Of a DNA stretch of 64,000 nucleotides, positions 1 through 7,481 are shown piece after piece. Position 1 is the first letter of the stretch, and every line of letters starts with the position of its first letter. The notes beneath the pieces are model-generated. The model did not search any database. It worked only from the letters and a program-made list of their open reading frames with translations, and was not told the DNA's origin. The position numbers and the translations under genes are program-made. Source of the stretch: NORP240 sp942492445 (GTDB lineage: Bacteria; Pseudomonadota; Gammaproteobacteria; Pseudomonadales; Pseudohongiellaceae); assembly GCA_942492445.1 (NCBI GenBank), contig CALOEW010000089.1, positions 1 through 64,000 on the forward strand. Reading direction: 5' to 3'.

Positions 1-656
1 ATGTTGCTTGGCGGCGGCTGAAGCGCAAGGAGCGTCTGTCCGCCAGGCTCGGTGACGTGTTGAGCAACCTGTATCTGGGCTGTGCGGTGCTCAAGTATTA
101 TCGCGACAATGGCAGCCAGCCCGAAGACCTGCCCTACGTGCACTGGAACCTGCAGGCTGCGCTTTACAATTGTCAGGTCGCCTTGAAGGAATTCTTCGAA
201 AACCTTCCCAACCGGCCGCTGGCCTGGCTGTTGCGCCTGATCGTGTTTCCGTTCGGAGGCCTCTATCGATTGCCGAATGACAGGCTGGAACACGATATCG
301 TCCAGACCATGTTCACCGATAACGGGCTGCGCAGCCGCATAACCAGCCTGACCTACATCGGCAATACCGCGGACGATCCCGCCTACATCGTCGAGGATGC
401 CTTCCAACAGCTGCTGGCTACCCGCGATGTTCGCAAGTCCATCCGCCAGGCTGTCAAGGAAGGCAGATTACCGGATACTCACGACTCTGAAATCCTGGCC
501 GGCAGCGCAGTCGACCAGGGATTGTGCACCCAGGAGCAGGCCGACGCCTACCTGGCGGCAGAGCGGGCAAGGTACCGGGCGATTCAGGTGGATGACTACC
601 CGCCGGAGTTTTTCCGGCCGGCCGGTCAGGCTGGTGCATCGGCAGCTTTCGAGTAA
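1..656 (+). CDS. fadE: Acyl-CoA dehydrogenase FadE, C-terminal part (gene starts upstream of window)
   Basis: This is the 3' end of a gene whose reading frame is open from base 3, so it begins outside the window. FadE catalyses the first, FAD-dependent dehydrogenation of acyl-CoA in fatty acid beta-oxidation. The visible ~217 residues match the C-terminal DUF1974 region of the long gammaproteobacterial FadE: an arginine-rich stretch ending ERLSARLGDVLS, the PNRPLAWLLR segment followed by FPFGGLYRLPND, and a tail containing AIQVDDYPPEFF. The catalytic acyl-CoA dehydrogenase domain itself lies off the left edge and cannot be judged. A strong hairpin terminator follows 170 bp downstream. The assignment rests on the C-terminal domain alone but that domain is characteristic. 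Confidence 0.85.
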   Translation, partial: VAWRRLKRKERLSARLGDVLSNLYLGCAVLKYYRDNGSQPEDLPYVHWNLQAALYNCQVALKEFFENLPNRPLAWLLRLIVFPFGGLYRLPNDRLEHDIVQTMFTDNGLRSRITSLTYIGNTADDPAYIVEDAFQQLLATRDVRKSIRQAVKEGRLPDTHDSEILAGSAVDQGLCTQEQADAYLAAERARYRAIQVDDYPPEFFRPAGQAGASAAFE

Positions 657-823
657 ATACCCCCTGCCCGACTGCCGATTTCAACATTGATCGGAACGTA
701 ACACCCGTAACAACCTGGAACAGTCCTGTTTCAATTCACGGATTACCCTGCCGGCAGGAATTGCATTTTTACCGACTAAACGGGAAAGCCGCAAACAGCA
801 GGCGCCGGATACGCACGCAACGC

Positions 824-857
824 AAAAAAAACCCGCCGGAAACGGCGGGTTTTTACC
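824..857. terminator. Bidirectional intrinsic terminator
   Basis: An 8-bp perfect GC-rich stem (ACCCGCCG at 831-838, CGGCGGGT at 843-850) closes a GAAA tetraloop and is flanked by A-tracts on the left and T-tracts on the right. It can therefore end transcription from fadE on the plus strand and from the convergent PEP-CTERM gene on the minus strand. Confidence 0.9.
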
Positions 858-892
858 AAAGAGATGGAATCGAGCGAAACGGACCTGTCTGT

Positions 893-1582
893 TTACGCGC
901 GTAACCGGCGGCGGCTCAGGCTAAGACCAAGCAGCCCGATACCCAGCAGGCCGAGTATACCCGGTTCGGGAACTGGCTCCAGGGGAATGCCTTCCGTGCC
1001 GAGCACTTCAAAACTGGACGATGCAGTCTGAAATTTGGCCGCAAACGGATTCAGGGTGAACGCGAAACCGGAATCGAGTGAGCCGAAACCGAGGCGAATG
1101 ACAAACTCATCCATCTCGCCTTCCTGCAGGTTGCTGGGCGTGCCGGTACCGGTCAAGGCGGTGATATCCACGGCCGCAGGGGCTTCGTTGAACCCGCCGA
1201 ACTGTGCGCTGATAAATTCCCCGTCGAGAGCGTCAATAAAGAGAACCGAAGTGGCGTCCGGATTGATTCCGAAGCCGATTTTCTGCAGGCCGACGTTGTT
1301 GGCGGTGTTCGGTGTGGTGTTGGCTGCCTTGATTCCGAGGTCGATGGTGTTGGCTGATAAATCAAACGCTGCCAGCGTGATAACGGCAGTTGCGGAAATA
1401 TCGACACCGAGATTGTTCAGATTACCGTTGCCATCGTTGGTGTTATTGGGGAGCAGCCAGTTCACGATAACCTGGTCACCGACGCTGTCTATCAACGCAG
1501 CGCTCGCATTCCCGATGCTCATGGGAAGCATCACAACCGCACAGAATCCAATTACCGTCAATTTGTTGCGTAACGTAGCCAT
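893..1582 (-). CDS. PEP-CTERM sorting domain-containing exported protein
   Basis: A 229-residue exported protein. Residues 1-29 form a Sec signal peptide (basic MATLRNK start, hydrophobic core, SASAA-type end reading IGNASAA). The middle is Asn/Thr/Ala-rich and low in charge, typical of extracellular structural proteins. The C-terminus carries the PEP-CTERM sorting signal: VPEPG, then a hydrophobic helix of Gly/Leu repeats, then RRRLRA. In this system an exosortase (EpsH/XrtA type) processes the signal at the inner membrane and the protein ends up in exopolysaccharide or biofilm matrix. No exosortase gene is in the window. A possible sigma-54 promoter lies about 80 bp upstream. The specific role of this protein is unknown. 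Confidence 0.85.
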   Translation of the reverse strand: MATLRNKLTVIGFCAVVMLPMSIGNASAALIDSVGDQVIVNWLLPNNTNDGNGNLNNLGVDISATAVITLAAFDLSANTIDLGIKAANTTPNTANNVGLQKIGFGINPDATSVLFIDALDGEFISAQFGGFNEAPAAVDITALTGTGTPSNLQEGEMDEFVIRLGFGSLDSGFAFTLNPFAAKFQTASSSFEVLGTEGIPLEPVPEPGILGLLGIGLLGLSLSRRRLRA

Positions 1583-1660
1583 TTTAAAAATTCCTGCCCA
1601 ATTCGATTGGGCTAATTGCTGCCGCGGTACGGCAATTACTTACTCGCTGCAATAAATACA

Positions 1661-1676
1661 AGCAAAACTCATTCCA
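1661..1676 (-). promoter_or_regulatory. Candidate sigma-54 promoter of the PEP-CTERM gene
   Basis: Read on the minus strand the sequence is TGGAATGAGTTTTGCT. It has the GG and GC doublets exactly 10 bases apart and the TTGCT -12 element of the sigma-54 consensus TGGCACG-N4-TTGCW; the -24 element matches less well (AATG for CACG). It would give a leader of roughly 70 bases before the start codon at 1582. Sigma-54 control of PEP-CTERM genes is known in other bacteria, which makes the position suggestive. A single match of this quality can arise by chance. Confidence 0.4.
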
Positions 1677-1943
1677 TCATCATGGTCAAATATAACCTGC
1701 TGTTTTTTATTGCTTTTCTCAATCTCCGACGGTCATAAAACTGACACACCTGGTTATCTTGTCAGAGAAATTTACAGCAGGGACGGGAAACCGGAAAGGC
1801 TGTAAAAAAACCTGACACTGCCGCCCACGCCCGGGACCAGCGGACTTCACCCGAGGCCCGAAAATGGGCCGTGGAAAAATGCCTGCCCGCTGACAGCCCT
1901 GCAACCGATGACGCCATCACCGGCAGCCTCTGCCGGTTCAGTT
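1677..1943. other. Intergenic stretch without a supported gene
   Basis: Together with 1583-1676 this makes a 361-bp gap between two minus-strand genes. The short open frames here have no recognisable family or ribosome-binding site. It contains CGGTCAT-AAAA-CTGACAC at 1730-1747, which resembles a PhoB box on the plus strand, but no plus-strand gene follows it before 2534, so I do not call it a promoter. Confidence 0.5.
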
Positions 1944-2207
1944 TTAGATTCCGATCCGGCTCAGGCTGTTGATCAGCTCGCGAATTATCCGCTCCGCCAT
2001 GGGATGGGTGGCGGCAAACGAAGCTTCGAGTGCAATGGCATCATCCAGCACGGTGTAGTCGGAGGTGTCCACGTCCGGATTCACCAGATCCTCGATATCC
2101 GCCTCAAGTTTTCTGGCAACCTGCACCGTCTCACTGTCCAAGGCGTCGGTATTTTCGATCTCGCGGATCAACTCTGCCATCAATTCCCTGATTCGATGCT
2201 CACTCAC
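1944..2207 (-). CDS. DUF4404 family protein
   Basis: An 87-residue, acidic, soluble protein. The N-terminal half (starting MSEHRIRELMAEL) is a predicted helix with DALDSETV, and the C-terminal half carries the family signature FAATHPMAERIIRELINS ending in RIGI. Both features are typical of the DUF4404 family, small helical proteins common in gammaproteobacteria and without known function. It stands alone, divergent from the PhoX-like gene. Nothing in the sequence suggests a specific role. Confidence 0.8.
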   Translation of the reverse strand: MSEHRIRELMAELIREIENTDALDSETVQVARKLEADIEDLVNPDVDTSDYTVLDDAIALEASFAATHPMAERIIRELINSLSRIGI

Positions 2208-2414
2208 CCTAGTCTCTCCAGTAACTGTTCTCTTAAAGCCGGGCCATTTTCAGCCAGACACACTCAGCCTGTTCATTTTCTCCATTCACGACACTTTTGT
2301 CACGCCCGTGGAACAGGAAGCCGTCCCAGCAACATCAGGCAGTCCGGGACTGGGCCACTTGAGCCGGCTTTGTGGCGCCCCCTTGATGCCAGCCCGACCG
2401 GGCTTTCTTTCAGC

Positions 2415-2481
2415 CTGTCACGGAAAGTTCCGCAAACTGTCATCTCATCGCCCTCAATCTGTCATTTCCTCTCCCTAGAGT
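2415..2481 (+). promoter_or_regulatory. PhoB box array and -10 element upstream of the PhoX-like gene
   Basis: Three half-sites, CTGTCAC (2415-2421), CTGTCAT (2437-2443) and CTGTCAT (2459-2465), are spaced exactly 22 bp apart, that is two units of the 11-bp PhoB repeat. A TAGAGT -10 hexamer at 2476-2481 lies 10 bp after the last half-site, the arrangement found in PhoB-activated promoters where the box replaces the -35. Transcription would start near 2488, leaving a leader of about 45 bases before the TTG start at 2534. The intermediate 11-bp units (at 2426 and 2448) match poorly, which is the weak point. Confidence 0.65.
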
Positions 2482-2533
2482 GTGCCTCTGCGAGCCAACT
2501 CGCATTGTGCTAATCAAACCAGGAGTTTTCAAC

Positions 2534-3826
2534 TTGAAAAAAGTATTGCTTACGATCGCCATCGGCACTGCCTTATCTTCAATGGCCCAGGCGGAAAAAC
2601 CGGCTATTACGGGTCCTTTCAGCTTCATCCCCTTAACCGAGTCGGCCCTGCCAGGCAGCCGTCCGGCCTGCGCGCCATTCAATGTGCCCCCCGGGTTTGA
2701 ACAGCTCATCGTGATAGAGGAACTCGATTCTTGCGGCCCGCAGGCACAGAGTCTTGATGTTGTCCTCGGCCAGAGCGATCTGACCGATATGAATACGGTC
2801 AATGAGACAGGTGCCCATGCCGGCCGCTTTCTGTACCGCACTCACGAAAACGGCGGTGGTGCGGCAGCACTTTCGGTGGTCGACCTGTATTCCGGAGAAA
2901 CAGCTAACTACACTGCAGCGGACTTCGGCCTCACGCCCGGCTGGAGCCGTTTTGACGGCATAGAATGGACCCCGTGGGGAACGCTGCTGGCTGCAGAGGA
3001 AAATGGTGCCTTCGGCCGCCTGTTTGAATGCACTGCCGATGGCATTGTTCTGGACTGTGTCGACCGCCCCGCGGTAGGTCGCATGTCACACGAGGGCATC
3101 GCCGTAGCCGGCGACGGTACCGTATTTGTTGGCGACGAACTGAATGGCGGCTCCATCTACAAATTTGTCGCGGATCAGTACGGTGACCTCAGCGAGGGAA
3201 CCCTCTTCGCCCTGAACATGCCCGGTTCGTCGACAGTCTGCAGCGGCATAACCGGTGTTGGCATCACCCCGACTGGCGCTGCCGAGTGGCTTGAATTGAC
3301 AATTGCTGCGGGCCAGAGTGCCCGAGACGCGGCCGACCTGGCCGGTGCCAGTGATTTCTGTCGTCCCGAAGACGCCGAAATCATCGGCCCTAATCTGTAC
3401 TTCGCCACCACCACCACCAAGAATGTGCTGCAGATACCAATCAACACCGAAACACCTTACGTTACCGAATTTTTCGGCATCAATACCAATGTGAACAATG
3501 AAAGTGATGTGGAGGAATACGGCCTGAACAGCCCCGATAACCTGGCCTCCGATGCCGCCGGCAACCTGCTGATAGTCGAAGACAACAGCAATAGCGACAT
3601 CTGGTTTGCCGGCAAGGACCTGGATGGAGATGGCGCAGCGGACACGGTTTCCCTGTTCGCCACGTTGACCACACCGGGGGCGGAAGCAAGTGGCATCTAT
3701 TTTGCTCCCAGCATGCCGGACACTCTGTTTGTCAACGTGCAACACGCTGGCGATGGAAACGACATGACTATTGCCATCCAGAAAACTGTCAAAGGCAAGG
3801 GCAAAGCCAACGGTCAGAACAAATAA
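2534..3826 (+). CDS. Secreted PhoX-like (DUF839) alkaline phosphatase family protein
   Basis: A 430-residue exported protein of the DUF839/PhoX beta-propeller family, whose known members are calcium- and iron-dependent phosphatases. I place the start at the TTG at 2534, because AGGAG at 2521-2525 is correctly spaced and translation from it gives a clean signal peptide (MKKVLLTIAIG, cleaved after AQA at about residue 20). Family features are GAHAGRFLYRTHENGG, EWTPWGTLLAAEEN near residue 150, and PDNLASDAAGNLLIVED in the C-terminal third. It ends in a Lys/Gly-rich tail. The upstream triple CTGTCAY array suggests induction by phosphate starvation, consistent with a phosphatase role. Enzymatic activity is inferred from the family only. 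Confidence 0.78.
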   Translation: MKKVLLTIAIGTALSSMAQAEKPAITGPFSFIPLTESALPGSRPACAPFNVPPGFEQLIVIEELDSCGPQAQSLDVVLGQSDLTDMNTVNETGAHAGRFLYRTHENGGGAAALSVVDLYSGETANYTAADFGLTPGWSRFDGIEWTPWGTLLAAEENGAFGRLFECTADGIVLDCVDRPAVGRMSHEGIAVAGDGTVFVGDELNGGSIYKFVADQYGDLSEGTLFALNMPGSSTVCSGITGVGITPTGAAEWLELTIAAGQSARDAADLAGASDFCRPEDAEIIGPNLYFATTTTKNVLQIPINTETPYVTEFFGINTNVNNESDVEEYGLNSPDNLASDAAGNLLIVEDNSNSDIWFAGKDLDGDGAADTVSLFATLTTPGAEASGIYFAPSMPDTLFVNVQHAGDGNDMTIAIQKTVKGKGKANGQNK

Positions 3827-3866
3827 GGCCTGAACGCCTTGTCTGAAACCTGTTAACTACGCAATA

Positions 3867-3892
3867 GGGGGCGCTGTAAGGGCGCCCCTTTT
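3867..3892 (+). terminator. Intrinsic terminator of the PhoX-like gene
   Basis: A 7-bp GC stem (GGGGCGC at 3868-3874 with GCGCCCC at 3882-3888) encloses a 7-base loop and is followed by TTTT. It lies 40 bp after the stop codon. Confidence 0.85.
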
Positions 3893-3975
3893 GCGTAAGG
3901 TTCCTTTCCTCTCCTGTGCACATGCAACCGATCAAGCTCAGGCCCCCGGCCTCCAGCCTCTTCTTTAGCAATCCA

Positions 3976-4560
3976 GGAAACTTCTGTTTAAGTCCGATCA
4001 TGTGCATCAATGACGGATTCCTTCTCATCCGGGAAATTCCATGTTGGGAAGCAAGATTCCATGTTGAGATGCAAGCCCTGGAAAACGGACCTGCCAGGTC
4101 GGTCGGTGCTGCGTTTTTTCGCTCCTCCCTCAGACTCCCCTGGACCGGTGCTCAGTGCTCGAATTTTAAGCCTGTGGAGACCAGAAGCGCGAGTCATTGG
4201 AAAAGCGGATTTACATCGACTGTTTCTCTGTCGGAAATTGATTGCAGCATTCGAGGCCACTGTGGAAGGAATCCTTCACTTTGCCAAGGTGTGGTCGGCA
4301 TGGGTGTCCTGGGGCTGCAATAAAAGGACCAGCGCCGAGGGAGGAAAAATGACCGCTTTCCAGGGCATTTTTCTGAGTGAGGGCACCCCGGAGGGGCGCG
4401 GTCCGCAGCCACAGGATACCCCTGCCGGCCGCGCCGCTCGAAGCCACGAATGCACGAAACTCGAATTCTCAAATACACGAATACGATCCATACACTCGGA
4501 GCAAGAATTTTCCGAATTTTCACATCCAGGGAACCTCTGACGTATCACCCTGAAGGCCTG
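3976..4560. repeat. Degenerate dispersed repeat, copy 1 (second copy at about 47453-47768)
   Basis: No gene is supported between 3827 and 4846. The stretch 4077-4300 aligns along its length with 47453-47675: both contain the CCTGGACCGG(T/C)GCTC block (4139-4153 here), ATTCGAGG(C/T)CACTG (4249-4262 here) and CCAAGG(T/C)GTGG further on. The shared tail runs from AAGCCACGAAT (4441) to TTTTCACATCCAGG (4517-4530) and CTCTGA (4535-4540). Between them, copy 1 has an extra piece (about 4303-4438) that resembles the start of the unit in reverse orientation: the reverse complement of 4375-4400 contains CCCCTCCGGGG, as does 47425-47435. GGAACCTCT-type boxes occur at 3976-3995 (degenerate) and 4530-4540. 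It looks like a decayed mobile element or a composite of two inverted units. Confidence 0.65.
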
Positions 4561-4787
4561 CGCACAGTGCAAGCATTGGATACATGAAATTCGCCAGTTG
4601 AAATCCCGCAACGATAAAGCCAACGGTTTCATTCACAGATCTCCTGCGTACAATCAAGCCCTGCCTTTTTGCTCGCAAAATTGGAATCCCTGAAAAGTGT
4701 GTGATTGCATTGACAGGCTCCCTGACATCGGTGTCCGGCACCGAGCTTTCTATGCCACAATTACCGGTCAGCTTTAAGCCCGGTTCG

Positions 4788-4817
4788 GGATCAGGATCAG
4801 GATCAGGATCAGGATCA
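4788..4817. repeat. Hexanucleotide tandem array, five GGATCA units
   Basis: Five perfect GGATCA units lie back to back, 30 bp upstream of the aminotransferase start at 4847, in an otherwise unremarkable intergenic segment. Being a multiple of three, unit changes would not shift a frame; any effect would be on promoter or leader spacing. Confidence 0.95.
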
Positions 4818-4846
4818 GGGCAAATTCTTCACCTCTGGCGTCTCCA

Positions 4847-6031
4847 ATGGAATCAGATTTTAAAGTCCTACAATTACGCGACCAAACACCTGGTTGCGAG
4901 CATCGGATTCATTTCAACAACGCGGGGGCATCGCTATGCCCTTCCCCGGTACTGGAAAGTGTCATCGGGCATCTACATCTGGAACAACGGATCGGTGGCT
5001 ACGAAGCCGCAGAACAGGCGGCGGACCGAATCGACAACTTCTACCACGCCTTCGCCCGACTGTTGCATTGCCGGACGGACGAGATAGCTTTCATAGAGAA
5101 CGCTACCCGGGCCTGGGACATGGCATTTTATGGAATCCCGTTCCAGCAGGGAGACCAGGTGATTACCGGCCGGTCGGAGTACGCCAGCAACTACCTGGCC
5201 ATGCTGCAGCTGCAGAAGCGTCTGGGCATTGAATTGGTCATTGTACCCAGTGATGCACAGGGAGTTATCTGTCTCGAGACTCTCAGGCGCAGTATAAACG
5301 GGAAAACCCGCCTTATCGCGCTGACCCACATCCCCAGCCAGCTCGGAACTGTCCAACCTGCACAGGCCGTTGGTGAAATTGCCAGAGAACACGGCATACT
5401 TTTCCTGCTGGATGCCTGTCAATCAGCCGGCCAATTAACTCTCGACACGCAGAAACTTCACTGCGACCTGCTTACCGGGACCGGTAGAAAGTACCTGAGA
5501 GGACCTCGCGGCACGGGATTTCTTTATGTCCACCGCAGCGCGCTGGATAAACTGGATCCGCCCTTTGTCGATCTACATTCCACCCGCTGGGTGGATGAGA
5601 ATAAGTTTGAGTTGAGAAACGATGCCCGGCGCTTTGAAAACTGGGAATGCTTCGTCGCCGGAAAAATCGGCCTTGGCGTGGCGGTAGACTATGCCTGCGA
5701 CCTGGGCCTGGAAAACATTGGCGCCAGAATCGGTATACTCGCCAGGAAGCTGGTGGAAAGACTGGCCGAAGTGCCCGGTATCACAGTCTACGAAAAGGTC
5801 GACCGGCTGTCAGGTATCGTAACGTTTTCCAGCTCCGACGAAGCGGCTGCGTCAGTGCAACGGCGGCTGCGGGAAAAAGGCATTAACATCAGCGTTTCGA
5901 GGCAGGCCAACGCCGCGCTGGACTCCCGTGCGAGAGGGGTGGGAGACGTCAATCGCGCCTCCCTTCACTACTACAACACCAGCGACGAAATTGACCGCTT
6001 TGTTGCTGCGCTTTGCGCTTTGCAGGAATGA
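4847..6031 (+). CDS. PLP-dependent class V aminotransferase family protein
   Basis: A 394-residue fold-type I PLP enzyme of the class V aminotransferase / cysteine desulfurase-like group. Visible markers are IHFNNAGAS near residue 21 (N-terminal cofactor region), the LLDACQSAGQ motif with the cofactor-binding Asp at 189, and the Schiff-base Lys at 215 within GRKYLRGPRGTGF. This subgroup includes isopenicillin-N epimerase-like and EgtE-like enzymes, so the substrate cannot be read from the sequence; there is no cysteine-persulfide loop that would argue for a true desulfurase. No good ribosome-binding site is visible before the ATG at 4847. The gene is alone, with a GGATCA microsatellite just upstream and a convergent transporter downstream. 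Confidence 0.8.
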   Translation: MESDFKVLQLRDQTPGCEHRIHFNNAGASLCPSPVLESVIGHLHLEQRIGGYEAAEQAADRIDNFYHAFARLLHCRTDEIAFIENATRAWDMAFYGIPFQQGDQVITGRSEYASNYLAMLQLQKRLGIELVIVPSDAQGVICLETLRRSINGKTRLIALTHIPSQLGTVQPAQAVGEIAREHGILFLLDACQSAGQLTLDTQKLHCDLLTGTGRKYLRGPRGTGFLYVHRSALDKLDPPFVDLHSTRWVDENKFELRNDARRFENWECFVAGKIGLGVAVDYACDLGLENIGARIGILARKLVERLAEVPGITVYEKVDRLSGIVTFSSSDEAAASVQRRLREKGINISVSRQANAALDSRARGVGDVNRASLHYYNTSDEIDRFVAALCALQE

Positions 6032-6080
6032 TAACCCCTTTTCGAGGGATCTCTTTGTGAACCTCCTGATCAGAATTTTC

Positions 6081-7436
6081 TCAAATGAACCCCAGTAGTT
6101 CCACGTAGACCATCAGGATAGCCAGAGGGCAGATGAACTTTACGTAAAACGGCCAGATCCTCCAGAACAGGCTTTTCTGCACTTCGGGATACCCCTGGCT
6201 GATTTCCTGTAACAGGCCATTGCGATTCCAGACCCAGGCAACAAAAACACAGAAGAACAACCCGCCCAATGGCTGGCTCCACTCTGTCGTCACCGTGACA
6301 ACCAGATCAAAGAGGGCCGCAAAATTTGCAACGATAACCAGGCAGACCACGGTAATTACAGTGCCAACCAATAGTGTGGCCTTTTTCCGTTCAACCTGAT
6401 GATTTTCCACTGCATAAGCCACCGGCACTTCCAGCATGGAAATCGATGACGTCAATGACGCAATGGTCATCAACAGGAAGAACGACAACGCCACCAGCAG
6501 ACCGACCGACCCCATTGAATTGAACATGGCCGGCAGCACGGAAAGAATAAGACCTGGTCCGGCAATCAACCCGCCAGCCGCGTCATAAATCGGGACTCCA
6601 TTAGCCTGTGCAACGTACATCGCCGGTAGAATCAACAGGCCGGCAAGGAACGCGATACCCACATCGAGCAGCGCCACCAGGCTGCCAAGTTGCGCCAGGT
6701 TTTCCTGTTTACTGACGTAGGAACCGTATATCAACATGGTGCCGGCACCCAGCGAAAGGGAGAAAAACGCCTGACCCAGGGCATTGATAATCAGATAGGG
6801 GTTAGCCAGGGCTTCGAAATCCGGCACCAGGTAGGCTCGCAATCCCGCTCCGGCGCCAGGCAGAGTAACCACGTAGAGGATCAGCAACAGCAGAATGACG
6901 ATCAATGACGGCATCAATCGCGTGGCCCACTTCTCAATACCTTCCTTTACTCCCGAGCTGATTACGTAGACCGTCAGGCCCATAAACAACAGAACGAATA
7001 CTCCATCGCGGACCAGACCGTCTGTGGTCAACCAGCCGGCCAGTGCATCGAGACCGGCCATGCGTGCCAGAGGATCGAACAGGAAGGCGATCATCCAGCC
7101 ACTGACAATGGCATAAAAACTGAGAATCAGGCTGACGGTAACGATCCCCGCGAACCCCACCAAAGTGCCTACCAGAAACGTGACTCTGCCGCGGGACAGC
7201 CCCTGCAATGCCACCACCGCATTGGCCCTGGCATGACGCCCGATTATAAGTTCCGCCATAAGCGCCGGGTAGGCGAGCAGAAAAACCAGAACCAGATAGG
7301 TGAAGAGAAAGGCAGCACCGCCATTGCCGGCGGCATTGGTTGGAAAACCCCAGATGTTACCCAGCCCGACTGCGGACCCGGAGGCTGCCATCAGAAACCC
7401 GAACCTGGAACTGAACTCACCCCGGGATGGACTCAT
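6081..7436 (-). CDS. Sodium-dependent NSS/SNF family transporter
   Basis: A 451-residue inner-membrane symporter of the neurotransmitter:sodium symporter family (LeuT/MhsT-like), which imports amino acids or related small molecules with Na+. The first membrane segment has the diagnostic GSAVGLGNIWGFP, whose unwound centre binds Na+ and substrate, followed by GGAAFLFTYL. About eleven hydrophobic segments can be counted, the usual bacterial number. The substrate cannot be predicted. It begins 45 bp after the cyclophilin gene on the same strand and may be cotranscribed with it. The stop codon is near GTGAACCTCCTGATCAG (6057-6073), a degenerate form of the dispersed GGAACCTCT box. Confidence 0.88.
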   Translation of the reverse strand: MSPSRGEFSSRFGFLMAASGSAVGLGNIWGFPTNAAGNGGAAFLFTYLVLVFLLAYPALMAELIIGRHARANAVVALQGLSRGRVTFLVGTLVGFAGIVTVSLILSFYAIVSGWMIAFLFDPLARMAGLDALAGWLTTDGLVRDGVFVLLFMGLTVYVISSGVKEGIEKWATRLMPSLIVILLLLILYVVTLPGAGAGLRAYLVPDFEALANPYLIINALGQAFFSLSLGAGTMLIYGSYVSKQENLAQLGSLVALLDVGIAFLAGLLILPAMYVAQANGVPIYDAAGGLIAGPGLILSVLPAMFNSMGSVGLLVALSFFLLMTIASLTSSISMLEVPVAYAVENHQVERKKATLLVGTVITVVCLVIVANFAALFDLVVTVTTEWSQPLGGLFFCVFVAWVWNRNGLLQEISQGYPEVQKSLFWRIWPFYVKFICPLAILMVYVELLGFI

Positions 7437-7481
7437 TGACAGCGAATGCCTCCGTTTTTGCTGGCCAGGAACAGCCGGTGA

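Noticed and set aside
1730..1747. CGGTCAT-AAAA-CTGACAC resembles a PhoB box on the plus strand
   Set aside because: No plus-strand gene follows before 2534, and the real box for that gene is at 2415-2481. In the other orientation it would be wrongly directed for the PEP-CTERM gene.
3916..4540. Several overlapping open frames in the repeat region
   Set aside because: They overlap on both strands, lack family features, and the region aligns with another non-coding stretch at DNA level with indels that break any frame.
4701..5087. Open frame encoding a Gly-Ser repeat through the GGATCA array
   Set aside because: The repeat gives GSGSGS only by virtue of the microsatellite. The frame then runs inside the aminotransferase gene in another frame, and there is no ribosome-binding site.
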